Translations under genes and position numbers: made by a program
NCBI GenBank assembly: GCA_002732675.1
Contig: NVRR01000202.1
Location: 1 to 6,009, forward strand
Direction of reading: 5' to 3'
Length of the DNA stretch: 6,009 nt
Source: Sneathiella sp.
GTDB taxonomy: Bacteria > Pseudomonadota > Alphaproteobacteria > Sneathiellales > Sneathiellaceae
Part shown: one piece after another, positions 1 to 6,009 of the stretch
Position numbering within the stretch: position 1 is the first letter of the stretch
Layout: each line of letters starts with the position of its first letter
The notes under the pieces: model-generated
What the model saw: the letters and a program-made list of their open reading frames with translations, nothing else
Databases searched by the model: none
Told to the model about the DNA's origin: nothing

Positions 1-516
1 GCCGCCGTATTGGCAGGCGCTCTCATTATTATGGTTATCAATGAGGTGGCGACCCTCGCTATCCATCCGACATATCCGGAAACAAACGCTTATGCCATTG
101 AAACAGGCGCGGGCGCTTCCTCCGAGGAAGCCTCCAAGGATGTTGTCGAAGGGCCGTCACTGGGCGCTTTGCTGGCGACGGCAGATATCGGCAAGGGCAA
201 GAAAGTTTTCTCAAAATGTAAAAGTTGCCACACGGCAGATGAAGGTGGCGCAAATAAAATCGGTCCAAACCTACATGCTGTCCTGAACCGGGATAAGGCA
301 AGCCATGAAGGTTTCAGCTATTCCACACCGATGGCGAATATGGGTGGCAACTGGTCTTATTCTGATCTGGATCTGTTCCTGAAGAAACCAAGCACTTATA
401 TCAAGGGTACAAAAATGACCTTTGGCGGTTTGAAAAAACCCCAGGACAGAGCCCATCTGATCGCATACCTCCGTTCCTTAGGCACTGAGGATGTTCCGCT
501 TCCCCCGGCTAACTAA
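1..516 (+). CDS. Membrane-anchored class I cytochrome c (CycM/c552-like), 5' end outside window
   Basis: This is a monohaem class I cytochrome c, probably anchored in the inner membrane with its haem domain in the periplasm, passing electrons between respiratory complexes (family knowledge: CycM-type cytochromes link the bc1 complex to the terminal oxidase). The reading frame is open to the first base. The visible part begins inside a hydrophobic helix (VLAGALIIMVI) that looks like an uncleaved N-terminal anchor, so the TTG at base 10 is probably an internal leucine and the true start lies upstream. A low-complexity Ala/Gly/Glu/Ser linker follows. The haem-binding CKSCH motif is at bases 217-231, with its histidine as one axial ligand. 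The motif KIGPNLHAV follows it, and the Met of GTKMTF (415-417) is the likely second axial ligand. The C-terminal helix AHLIAYLRSLG is typical of the fold. About 100 residues follow the linker, a normal length for one haem domain. The exact subfamily name is inferred; membership in cytochrome c is secure. Confidence 0.93.
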   Translation, partial: AAVLAGALIIMVINEVATLAIHPTYPETNAYAIETGAGASSEEASKDVVEGPSLGALLATADIGKGKKVFSKCKSCHTADEGGANKIGPNLHAVLNRDKASHEGFSYSTPMANMGGNWSYSDLDLFLKKPSTYIKGTKMTFGGLKKPQDRAHLIAYLRSLGTEDVPLPPAN

Positions 517-534
517 GCTGATGTTAAGGTACTC

Positions 535-1317
535 ATGACAAAAGAGTGCCCACAGGAATTTGTTGATCTGGCCCACCGGCTGGCAGATGCCGCCGGTAAG
601 GCTATCCGCCCGCATTTTCGTGAGAAAATAGATATTATTGGCAAGGCCGATAACAGCCCCGTCACTATTGCGGATCGCAATGCCGAGCTCGCCATGCGCG
701 CCATTATCGAGGCCGAATATCCCGATCACGGTATTTTCGGCGAGGAATTTGGCGAAGTCCGAACTGATGCGGAATATGTATGGGTTCTCGACCCCATTGA
801 TGGCACTCATTCCTTTATCTCCGGTAGTCCCACATTTGGCTGCCTGATCGGGCTGACGCGGAACGATATTCCTATTCTAGGGGTCATGGATCAACCGATT
901 TCCCATGAAAGGTGGCTCGGGGCCAACGGCCAGTCGACCCTGAACGACGCCGTTATCTCCACCCGACCTTGCCCGTCTTTGCCCGATGCCTCGCTTTTCG
1001 CCTGGGGTGCGGAACTGTTTCAAGGTGATCATGAGCAACAATTTCGGCGGCTCCATCAGGCGGTCAAACGAACCCGCTTTGGATACGACTGTTACGCCTA
1101 TGGCCTGCTTTCGCTCGGTTTCGTCGATGCCGTCGCCGATTGCGATATGAAGCCCTATGATTATTGCGCCCTTGTCCCCATTGTCGAGAATGCCGGAGGC
1201 AGGATCACAGACTGGTCTGGCGAACCCCTTAAGCTGACCACACCGGGCCTGGTGTTGGCCACGGGTGATGCCCGATTACATGACGCGATCCTCCGCCTAC
1301 TGAATGAACCTCAATAA
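535..1317 (+). CDS. hisN: Histidinol-phosphatase, inositol monophosphatase family (HisN-like)
   Basis: A 260-residue Mg-dependent phosphatase of the inositol monophosphatase superfamily, the usual length. The metal and phosphate site is complete: Asp47 in TIADRNAE, Glu70 and Glu71 in FGEEFG, the core motif DPIDGT at 86-91 (Asp86, Asp89), and Asp209 in the C-terminal motif KPYDYCALVPIVENAGG. The PYDYCALVP form of that last motif, preceded by YDCYAYGLLSLG, is what I recall from HisN enzymes, which remove phosphate from L-histidinol phosphate in the penultimate steps of histidine synthesis; inositol phosphatases usually carry WD..AG there. HisN is therefore the preferred call, but inositol-1-phosphate or another small sugar phosphate remains possible. 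The protein should be cytoplasmic, as no signal peptide is seen. ATG 535 is the first start after an in-frame TAA at 514-516 and has AAGG at 526-529. It lies 18 bases after the cytochrome gene, suggesting co-transcription. No other histidine gene is in view. Confidence 0.88.
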   Translation: MTKECPQEFVDLAHRLADAAGKAIRPHFREKIDIIGKADNSPVTIADRNAELAMRAIIEAEYPDHGIFGEEFGEVRTDAEYVWVLDPIDGTHSFISGSPTFGCLIGLTRNDIPILGVMDQPISHERWLGANGQSTLNDAVISTRPCPSLPDASLFAWGAELFQGDHEQQFRRLHQAVKRTRFGYDCYAYGLLSLGFVDAVADCDMKPYDYCALVPIVENAGGRITDWSGEPLKLTTPGLVLATGDARLHDAILRLLNEPQ

Positions 1318-1343
1318 TCCTTTTTAATCTTGATGTTACTGCG

Positions 1344-1366
1344 TTAACCTCCCATGTTGGGGGTAA
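1344..1366. promoter_or_regulatory. Imperfect inverted repeat in the gap ahead of the transporter genes
   Basis: Within the only sizeable intergenic gap (1318-1401), bases 1344-1351 (TTAACCTC) can pair with 1359-1366 (GGGGGTAA) around a 7-base loop. Seven of eight positions pair, counting one T-G wobble, with one A-G mismatch. No T-run follows it, so it is not a standard intrinsic terminator for the upstream gene. Its place about 35-58 bases before the yejA copy 1 start would suit an operator or a leader hairpin, but that is inference from position. Nothing else in the gap is convincing: no good -35/-10 pair is seen, and the T-run at 1321-1325 has no hairpin before it. Confidence 0.25.
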
Positions 1367-1401
1367 GAAATTACGAAATTTAAGTACAGTGAGGTTCATT
1401 T

Positions 1402-3264
1402 ATGGGTTACCTAAAATTCGCCGCAGCCGCGTTGGTAATGATGGCGGCCCAGATTGCGGACACGTCTCCTGCTCTTGCCGATGCGGTTAAAACCACCAAA
1501 AGCCACGGACTTTCCCTGGCGGGCCCCTTGAAATACGGGCCGGATTTCACGCATCTCAATTATGCTAATCCGGACGCGCCTAAGGGCGGCGATGTCAAAC
1601 TTTCCGCCATGGGTGGCTTTGACAACCTCAATCCCTATATATCAAGAGGGCAATCCGCCAATGGGCTCGGTCTCACTTTCGAGACACTGATGACACAGCC
1701 CAGCGATGATCCAAGCTCCGAATATGGGCTCGTCGCGGAAACTGTTGAGGTCGCTGACGACCTCAGTTTCGCCATTTTCAATATGCGCCCCGAGGCTCGT
1801 TTTCATGATGGGACACCGATCACTGCAGATGATGTCATTTTCAGCCTTACCACCGTCAAGGAGGAAGGAACCCCGCTTTTTCGCTATTATTATGCCGATG
1901 TGGAACGGGCAGAAAAGCTCGATGATCACAGAGTAAAATTTCACTTTTCAGGGCCTCCCAATCGCGAGCTCCCGCAAATCGTCGGCCAGCTTTTGCCGAT
2001 GCTCTCCAAAAAACATTTCGAAACCCGCAAATTTGGAGAAACGACATTAACCCCGATCCTTGGTTCCGGCCCGTATCGGGTCAAGGAGTTAGAGCCCAAC
2101 CGTTATATCACTTATGAGCGGGTGCCGGATTATTGGGGTGCGGAACTACCCATTAATGTCGGCCGCAATAACTTCGATACCATTCGCTATGATTTCTATC
2201 GCGACAGCGCTGTTTTGCTGGAGGCATTCAAGGCGGGTGAGTATGATTACCGCGCAGAGAACAGCGCCAAGAGCTGGGCGACCGGATATGATTCTCCGGC
2301 ACTGAAAGCCGGACTGATTATCAAGGAGGCTATCCCCAATGATCGTGTTGCCGTTATGCAGGGCTATGTCTATAACCTGCGGCGCGGGAAATTCCAGGAC
2401 CCGGCGCTACGCGAAGCCCTTACCTATGCCTTCGATTTCGAATGGCTGAACAAGAATATTTTCTACGACCTTTATGAAAGGCCGGACAGTTTTTTTGAAA
2501 ACTCGGTCATGGCCGCAACAGGCAAGCCGACGGAAGCCGAGCTTGCCATACTGGAACCCTATCGGGACCAACTGCCGCCTCGTGTCTTTGGTGAAGCCTA
2601 TAAGGCACCGGTAAGTGACGGCACCGGTCGTGATCGCGCGCCCTTGCAGACTGCCAAGAAAATCCTTGCCGACGCGGGATGGAAGATCAAAGGAGGCAAG
2701 CTCATTGACCCTAAAACCGGTGAACCTCTCACCATAGAGTTCCTGATGTACGATCCGAATAGTCTCAGGATAACCGGGCCACTCATCAAAAACCTGAAAA
2801 GATTGGGAATTGACGCGACATCCCGTGTTGTCGATACCGCGCAATATACCGAACGCCTGCGTAATTATGATTTTGATGTGACCACAGCGGGTTTCGCTCA
2901 ATCCCTCAGTCCCGGTAATGAGCAACGTGAATTCTGGGGCAGTGCTGCGGGCAAACGCCCGGGCAGCCGCAATGTCATGGGACTGGATGATCCGGTTATT
3001 GATGCTTTGATCGAGAATCTGATTGCCGCTCCGGATTACGAGAGCCTCATTCCGGCGGTCAAAGCATTGGATCGCGTTCTGAGTTGGAATTTCTTCCTCA
3101 TTCCACAATTTTACTCGGCAACCGACCGCATCGCCTATTGGGATAAATTTGGCCGTTCTGATATTAATCCGTCCCAAGCACCGGATATCACCAGTTGGTG
3201 GATCGACCCGGAAAAAGAAAAGCAGCTTCAGGAAGCCCGCAAAAATCTTCGGCAGCAAAAATAG
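1402..3264 (+). CDS. yejA: Periplasmic peptide-binding protein of ABC transporter, family 5, YejA-type (copy 1)
   Basis: This is a 620-residue extracellular solute-binding protein of family 5 (DppA/OppA fold), close in length to E. coli YejA. It should bind a peptide or peptide-like ligand in the periplasm and deliver it to the YejB/YejE permease. A Sec signal peptide is visible: Lys5, a hydrophobic core at about 6-19, and a likely cleavage after Ala26 (SPALA/D). The mature protein has no cysteine, so it is not a lipoprotein. YejA-type landmarks are HGLS near the mature N-terminus, LKYGPDF at 43-49, NPDAPKGG at 56-63, FHDGTPITADDV at 134-145, GSGPY at 221-225, LRREAL-like FQDPALREAL at 331-340, FENSVMAATG at 365-374, SLSPGNEQREFWGS at 501-514 and AYWDKFGR near the end. 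ATG 1402 follows an in-frame TGA at 1390-1392 and has GAGG at 1391-1394. It heads an apparent operon with the second yejA and yejB. The ligand cannot be deduced; microcin C, oligopeptides and muropeptides are known for relatives. Confidence 0.93.
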   Translation: MGYLKFAAAALVMMAAQIADTSPALADAVKTTKSHGLSLAGPLKYGPDFTHLNYANPDAPKGGDVKLSAMGGFDNLNPYISRGQSANGLGLTFETLMTQPSDDPSSEYGLVAETVEVADDLSFAIFNMRPEARFHDGTPITADDVIFSLTTVKEEGTPLFRYYYADVERAEKLDDHRVKFHFSGPPNRELPQIVGQLLPMLSKKHFETRKFGETTLTPILGSGPYRVKELEPNRYITYERVPDYWGAELPINVGRNNFDTIRYDFYRDSAVLLEAFKAGEYDYRAENSAKSWATGYDSPALKAGLIIKEAIPNDRVAVMQGYVYNLRRGKFQDPALREALTYAFDFEWLNKNIFYDLYERPDSFFENSVMAATGKPTEAELAILEPYRDQLPPRVFGEAYKAPVSDGTGRDRAPLQTAKKILADAGWKIKGGKLIDPKTGEPLTIEFLMYDPNSLRITGPLIKNLKRLGIDATSRVVDTAQYTERLRNYDFDVTTAGFAQSLSPGNEQREFWGSAAGKRPGSRNVMGLDDPVIDALIENLIAAPDYESLIPAVKALDRVLSWNFFLIPQFYSATDRIAYWDKFGRSDINPSQAPDITSWWIDPEKEKQLQEARKNLRQQK

Positions 3265-3290
3265 TCGATGTATAAGGGGAGAGAAGGTAG

Positions 3291-5141
3291 ATGAAGCTGG
3301 CTATTGCCCCTCTCCTCATCTTCGCTCTGATTTTGGGAAGTGCTGCAAGTGCGGGGCCGGAACCTCGCCATGGCCTTTCCACTTTCGGCGATCTCAAATA
3401 CGGCCCGGATTTCAAACATTTCGACTATGTCAATCCTGACGCACCAAAGGGCGGAAAAATCAAAACCTGGGATGTTGATAGCTTTGACAGCGTTAATCCA
3501 TTTCTTCTCAAAGGCTATCCTGCCGTCGTAAATCGGGATGTCGGCGGCGATCTGAGCTTCACTTTCACCCAATTAATGACCCCGTCTTACGACGAGCCGG
3601 ACGCTGTCTATGGTCTTCTTGCCCAGACTGTCACTGTAGACGACGAAGGTGGGTGGGTTGAATTTTCACTTCGACCGGAAGCGGTTTTTCACGATAACTT
3701 GCCAATTACCGCCGAGGATGTCGCCTTTACTTTTAATATCCTCAAAAAGAAAGGCCATCCAACATATCGGTTACGTTATCGTGATATTGTCGAGGCGAAG
3801 GTTCTGGCCCCGCACCTCATTCGGTTTATTTTCAAAGAGAGCGCCTTGATCCGCGATTTGCCCCGGCAAGTGGCTATCATGCCGATCTTATCAAAAGCGT
3901 CCTTCGAAACCCGCGACTTTGCCGTTACCACCATGACCCCGCTTTTGGGCTCCGGGCCCTATAAGTACGCCAAGGTCAACCCCGGCCGATCCGTTATATA
4001 TGAGCGGGTAAAGGATCATTGGGCAGAAAAACTCCCCGTCCACCAAGGACGGTACAATTTCGGCACGATCCAGGTGGATTACTATCGCGATCGAACCATA
4101 GCACTTGAGGCCTTCTTCGCCGGTGAGTATGATTTTCGCGAGGAGTTTACGTCGCGCAGTTGGGCGACAGAGTATGACGGCAAGCCTGCCGTTCGAAATG
4201 GCTATATTCTACGCGATACTCTGACGGACGACTCGCTCACGGGCCTACAGGCCTTCTTCATGAATACGCGGCGAGAACCGTTTGATGATATCCGGGTGCG
4301 CGAAGCCTTTAGCCTGTTGTTCGATTATGAATGGACAAATCAGAATCTCTTCTACGGGCTATACGACCGGTTAGGATCGGTGTTTGAAAATTCGGTTCTG
4401 AAGGCGACCGGCCTGCCAACAGAGGTGGAGCTTGAACTTCTGGCGCCCTGGAAAGATAATCTGCCAGAACAGGTTTTCACGACCGAATTTAAACCCTCAC
4501 AAACCGATGGGTCGGGCAATATTCGCCCCCAAATCCGGGCGGCTCTCGGCCTGTTCAAGGAAGCGGACTGGACGATCCAGAATAAAAATCTGGTCAACGC
4601 AAATGGCGAGCAGATGAAGGTGCAGTTCCTGCTCTATGAGCAATCTTTCACCCGGATCGTCAATCCGTTCATTAAAAACCTGAAACGGGTTGGCATTGAC
4701 GCCTCCGTCCGCGTGATTGATGCCGCAAGTTGGCAAAACCGTATGCGGGCCTTTGATTTTGATATCATCGTCCGCCGCTTCCCGCAGCCTGAAATTCCAG
4801 GCGTGGAACAACGGGACTGGTGGGGATCAAATGCCGCTGATATGGATGGCGGCCTCAATATTGCGGGAGCGAAAAATCCGGCAGTTGATGCCCTAGTAGA
4901 GGCGATCATTTCCGCTAAATCCCGCGATGAGCTTGTCCCCGCAGCGCGCGCGCTTGATCGTGTACTGATGTGGCATTACTACTTCATTCCGCAATGGTAT
5001 AAAAATACCCATTTCATCGCCTATTGGGATAAGTTTGGCCGTCCCGAAGCGAATAAACCCGGTTTTAACCGTGCGGTTCTGCATAGCTGGTGGTATGATC
5101 AGGCGAAGGCCGATGATCTGGCCGCAAGACGAGGGAAATAG
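3291..5141 (+). CDS. yejA: Periplasmic peptide-binding protein of ABC transporter, family 5, YejA-type (copy 2)
   Basis: This is a second 616-residue family-5 solute-binding protein, clearly paralogous to its upstream neighbour along its whole length. The shared landmarks fall at nearly the same positions: HGLS at 27-30, LKYGPDF at 35-41, NPDAPKGG at 48-55, FHDNLPITAEDV at 133-144, GSGPY at 220-224, FENSVLKATG at 365-374, FIKNLKRVGIDA at 460-471 and AYWDKFGR at 577-584. The signal peptide is short and clear: Lys2, a hydrophobic core at about 3-16, and cleavage after Ala21 (ASA/G). No cysteine is present, so it is a soluble periplasmic protein. It differs from copy 1 where ligand contacts are likely: residues 501-513 read EIPGVEQRDWWGS instead of SLSPGNEQREFWGS, and the preceding stretch is IIVRRFPQP instead of VTTAGFAQ. 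This suggests a different ligand range, which is inference. The gene starts 26 bases after copy 1, behind a purine-rich stretch (AAGGGGAG at 3274-3281 and AGAAGG at 3282-3287). Confidence 0.93.
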   Translation: MKLAIAPLLIFALILGSAASAGPEPRHGLSTFGDLKYGPDFKHFDYVNPDAPKGGKIKTWDVDSFDSVNPFLLKGYPAVVNRDVGGDLSFTFTQLMTPSYDEPDAVYGLLAQTVTVDDEGGWVEFSLRPEAVFHDNLPITAEDVAFTFNILKKKGHPTYRLRYRDIVEAKVLAPHLIRFIFKESALIRDLPRQVAIMPILSKASFETRDFAVTTMTPLLGSGPYKYAKVNPGRSVIYERVKDHWAEKLPVHQGRYNFGTIQVDYYRDRTIALEAFFAGEYDFREEFTSRSWATEYDGKPAVRNGYILRDTLTDDSLTGLQAFFMNTRREPFDDIRVREAFSLLFDYEWTNQNLFYGLYDRLGSVFENSVLKATGLPTEVELELLAPWKDNLPEQVFTTEFKPSQTDGSGNIRPQIRAALGLFKEADWTIQNKNLVNANGEQMKVQFLLYEQSFTRIVNPFIKNLKRVGIDASVRVIDAASWQNRMRAFDFDIIVRRFPQPEIPGVEQRDWWGSNAADMDGGLNIAGAKNPAVDALVEAIISAKSRDELVPAARALDRVLMWHYYFIPQWYKNTHFIAYWDKFGRPEANKPGFNRAVLHSWWYDQAKADDLAARRGK

Positions 5142-5160
5142 AGTGTGAGCGTTCAGTATC

Positions 5161-5166
5161 AGGGGG
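5161..5166 (+). promoter_or_regulatory. Ribosome binding site fixing the TTG start of yejB
   Basis: AGGGGG lies 6 bases before TTG 5173. An in-frame TAG at 5170-5172 directly abuts that TTG, so no earlier start is possible in this frame. The next candidate, ATG 5206, would remove the conserved N-terminal FNYILRR and half of the first membrane helix. The site and the stop together make TTG 5173 the most likely start. Confidence 0.75.
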
Positions 5167-5172
5167 CCATAG

Positions 5173-6009
5173 TTGTTTAATTATATACTGCGACGCGTAC
5201 TGCTCATGATCCCGACCTTGTTCGGCATCATGGTTCTTAATTTTGCCGTCATCCAGTTCGCGCCGGGCGGCCCCATTGAACAGATTATTGCCGAAATTCA
5301 GGGAACTGCGGTGAGCGCAACGGCGCGTATCGGTGGCAGTGGCGGCGGTGATATCGGCTCCAGCACCAGCAGTGCGGGCGGTCTCGGATCGGAAAGCTCC
5401 TATCGCGGCGCGCAAGGGCTGGATCCTGCCTTTATCAAGGAGCTGGAAATCCAGTTTGGCTTTGATAAGCCTGCTTATGAGCGTTTCTTCCTGATGATGA
5501 AGAATTATGTAACGTTCGATTTCGGCACCAGTTATTTCCGCGACGAAGCCGTGGTCAATCTGGTCATCGAAAAGCTCCCTGTCTCTATTTCCATAGGGCT
5601 TTGGACCACGTTGCTGGTTTACATGATTTCCATTCCCTTGGGCGTTGCCAAGGCCGTCCGCGACGGCTCCCGCTTTGATGTCTGGACCAGCAGTCTGGTG
5701 ATTATCGGCAATGCGATCCCGAGTTTCCTGTTCGCTGTGGCGCTTATCGTCCTCTTTGCCGGAGGATCCTATTTTGACTGGTTCCCGCTCCGCGGGCTGA
5801 CCTCTGATAACTGGGACGAGCTGAGTTGGTTTGGCAAGACCACAGACTATTTGTGGCATATTGTCTTGCCCGTCACTGCCCTTGTCATTGGCGGGTTTGC
5901 GGCATTGACACAGCTCACCAAGAACTCCTTCCTTGATCAGATCAGCCAGCAATATGTTCTGACCGCCAAGGCCAAGGGCCTGACGGAACGGCGGGTGCTC
6001 TATGGCCAT
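5173..6009 (+). CDS. yejB: ABC peptide transporter inner-membrane permease, YejB-type, 3' end outside window
   Basis: I translated this frame by hand: 279 codons from TTG 5173 to the right edge without a stop. It is the first permease subunit of a YejABEF-type peptide importer (BPD_transp_1 family). E. coli YejB has about 364 residues, so roughly the last quarter is missing. Residues 4-8 (YILRR) and a first helix at about 9-29 lead into FAPGGP at 29-34, the classic start of DppB/OppB/YejB permeases. A Gly/Ser-rich periplasmic segment spans about 54-76, followed by LDPAFIKELEIQFGFDKP, which is typical of YejB. Further helices lie at about 138-160, 173-197 and 228-248. The sequence ends in YVLTAKAKGLTERRVLYGH (261-279), the cytoplasmic EAA-type loop that docks on the ATPase. 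It starts 31 bases after yejA copy 2, so it is probably in the same operon. A long open frame on the opposite strand (5065-6009) is a shadow of this gene. Confidence 0.93.
   Translation, partial: MFNYILRRVLLMIPTLFGIMVLNFAVIQFAPGGPIEQIIAEIQGTAVSATARIGGSGGGDIGSSTSSAGGLGSESSYRGAQGLDPAFIKELEIQFGFDKPAYERFFLMMKNYVTFDFGTSYFRDEAVVNLVIEKLPVSISIGLWTTLLVYMISIPLGVAKAVRDGSRFDVWTSSLVIIGNAIPSFLFAVALIVLFAGGSYFDWFPLRGLTSDNWDELSWFGKTTDYLWHIVLPVTALVIGGFAALTQLTKNSFLDQISQQYVLTAKAKGLTERRVLYGH

Noticed and set aside
10..516. TTG at base 10 as the start of the cytochrome
   Set aside because: The frame is open to base 1 and the TTG falls inside a hydrophobic anchor helix. Cytochromes of this kind have further residues before it, so the gene is cut by the edge rather than starting here.
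478..810. 110-residue open frame on the minus strand across the cytochrome-phosphatase junction
   Set aside because: It overlaps the conserved N-terminal metal-site region of the phosphatase and has no recognisable features.
1318..1343. T-run after the phosphatase gene as a terminator
   Set aside because: No stable GC-rich hairpin precedes the T-run, so an intrinsic terminator is not supported.
1354..1383. Nine-codon frame (ATG 1354 to TAA 1381-1383) as a leader peptide of the yejA operon
   Set aside because: There is no ribosome binding site before it, no runs of a regulatory amino acid, and this length is expected by chance.
1357..1384. Possible promoter, TTGGGG (1357-1362) and TTTAAG (1379-1384) with 16 bases between
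   Set aside because: Each box matches only part of the sigma-70 consensus, and the implied start of transcription would fall on the ribosome binding site of yejA, leaving almost no leader.
2407..3258. 283-residue open frame on the minus strand
   Set aside because: It is fully opposite yejA copy 1, which has continuous family conservation across this stretch. The antisense translation shows no domain.
5145..5180. Short GTG-initiated frame overlapping the yejB start
   Set aside because: It is only 11 codons, has no ribosome binding site of its own, and the AGGGGG site is placed for TTG 5173 instead.
5065..6009. 314-residue open frame on the minus strand
   Set aside because: It lies opposite the well-supported yejB gene and the end of yejA copy 2, has low-complexity charged sequence with no recognisable domain, and its start at the window edge is an accident of where the window ends.

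Overview
The window is a compact, all-plus-strand stretch of bacterial chromosome. It holds five genes: the 3' part of a membrane-anchored c-type cytochrome, a HisN-type inositol-monophosphatase-family phosphatase, two consecutive family-5 periplasmic solute-binding proteins of the YejA type, and the 5' part of a YejB-type ABC permease. I see no RNA genes, mobile elements, CRISPR arrays, attachment sites or long repeats. The gene content (a CycM-like anchored cytochrome c, a HisN phosphatase whose closest remembered relatives are alphaproteobacterial, and paired yejA genes ahead of yejB) suggests an alphaproteobacterium of moderate GC. Genus cannot be assigned from the sequence alone.

Layout. 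Bases 1-516 encode the cytochrome, cut by the left edge inside its membrane anchor. An 18-base gap leads to the HisN-like phosphatase (535-1317), probably co-transcribed with the cytochrome. An 84-base intergenic gap (1318-1401) is the only sizeable non-coding stretch. It carries an imperfect inverted repeat and no convincing promoter or terminator. Then come yejA copy 1 (1402-3264), a 26-base gap, yejA copy 2 (3291-5141), a 31-base gap, and yejB, which starts at a TTG at 5173 and runs off the right edge with 279 codons visible. No gene-free stretch exceeds 300 bases.

How the genes work together. The last three genes look like the front of a yejABEF-type peptide importer operon. Two divergent periplasmic receptors are followed by one inner-membrane permease subunit; the second permease (yejE) and the double ATPase (yejF) would be expected just beyond the window. 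In characterised relatives this transporter takes up peptides, microcin C and, in Agrobacterium, peptidoglycan-derived muropeptides. Which of these applies here cannot be read from the sequence. The cytochrome (electron transfer) and the HisN-like enzyme (likely the histidinol-phosphate phosphatase of histidine synthesis) have no evident functional link with the transporter.

The window looks like ordinary core metabolism and transport, and I found no support for a novel system. The points most worth checking are the two receptors sharing one permease, the TTG start of yejB under a strong ribosome binding site, and the inverted repeat ahead of the transporter genes.
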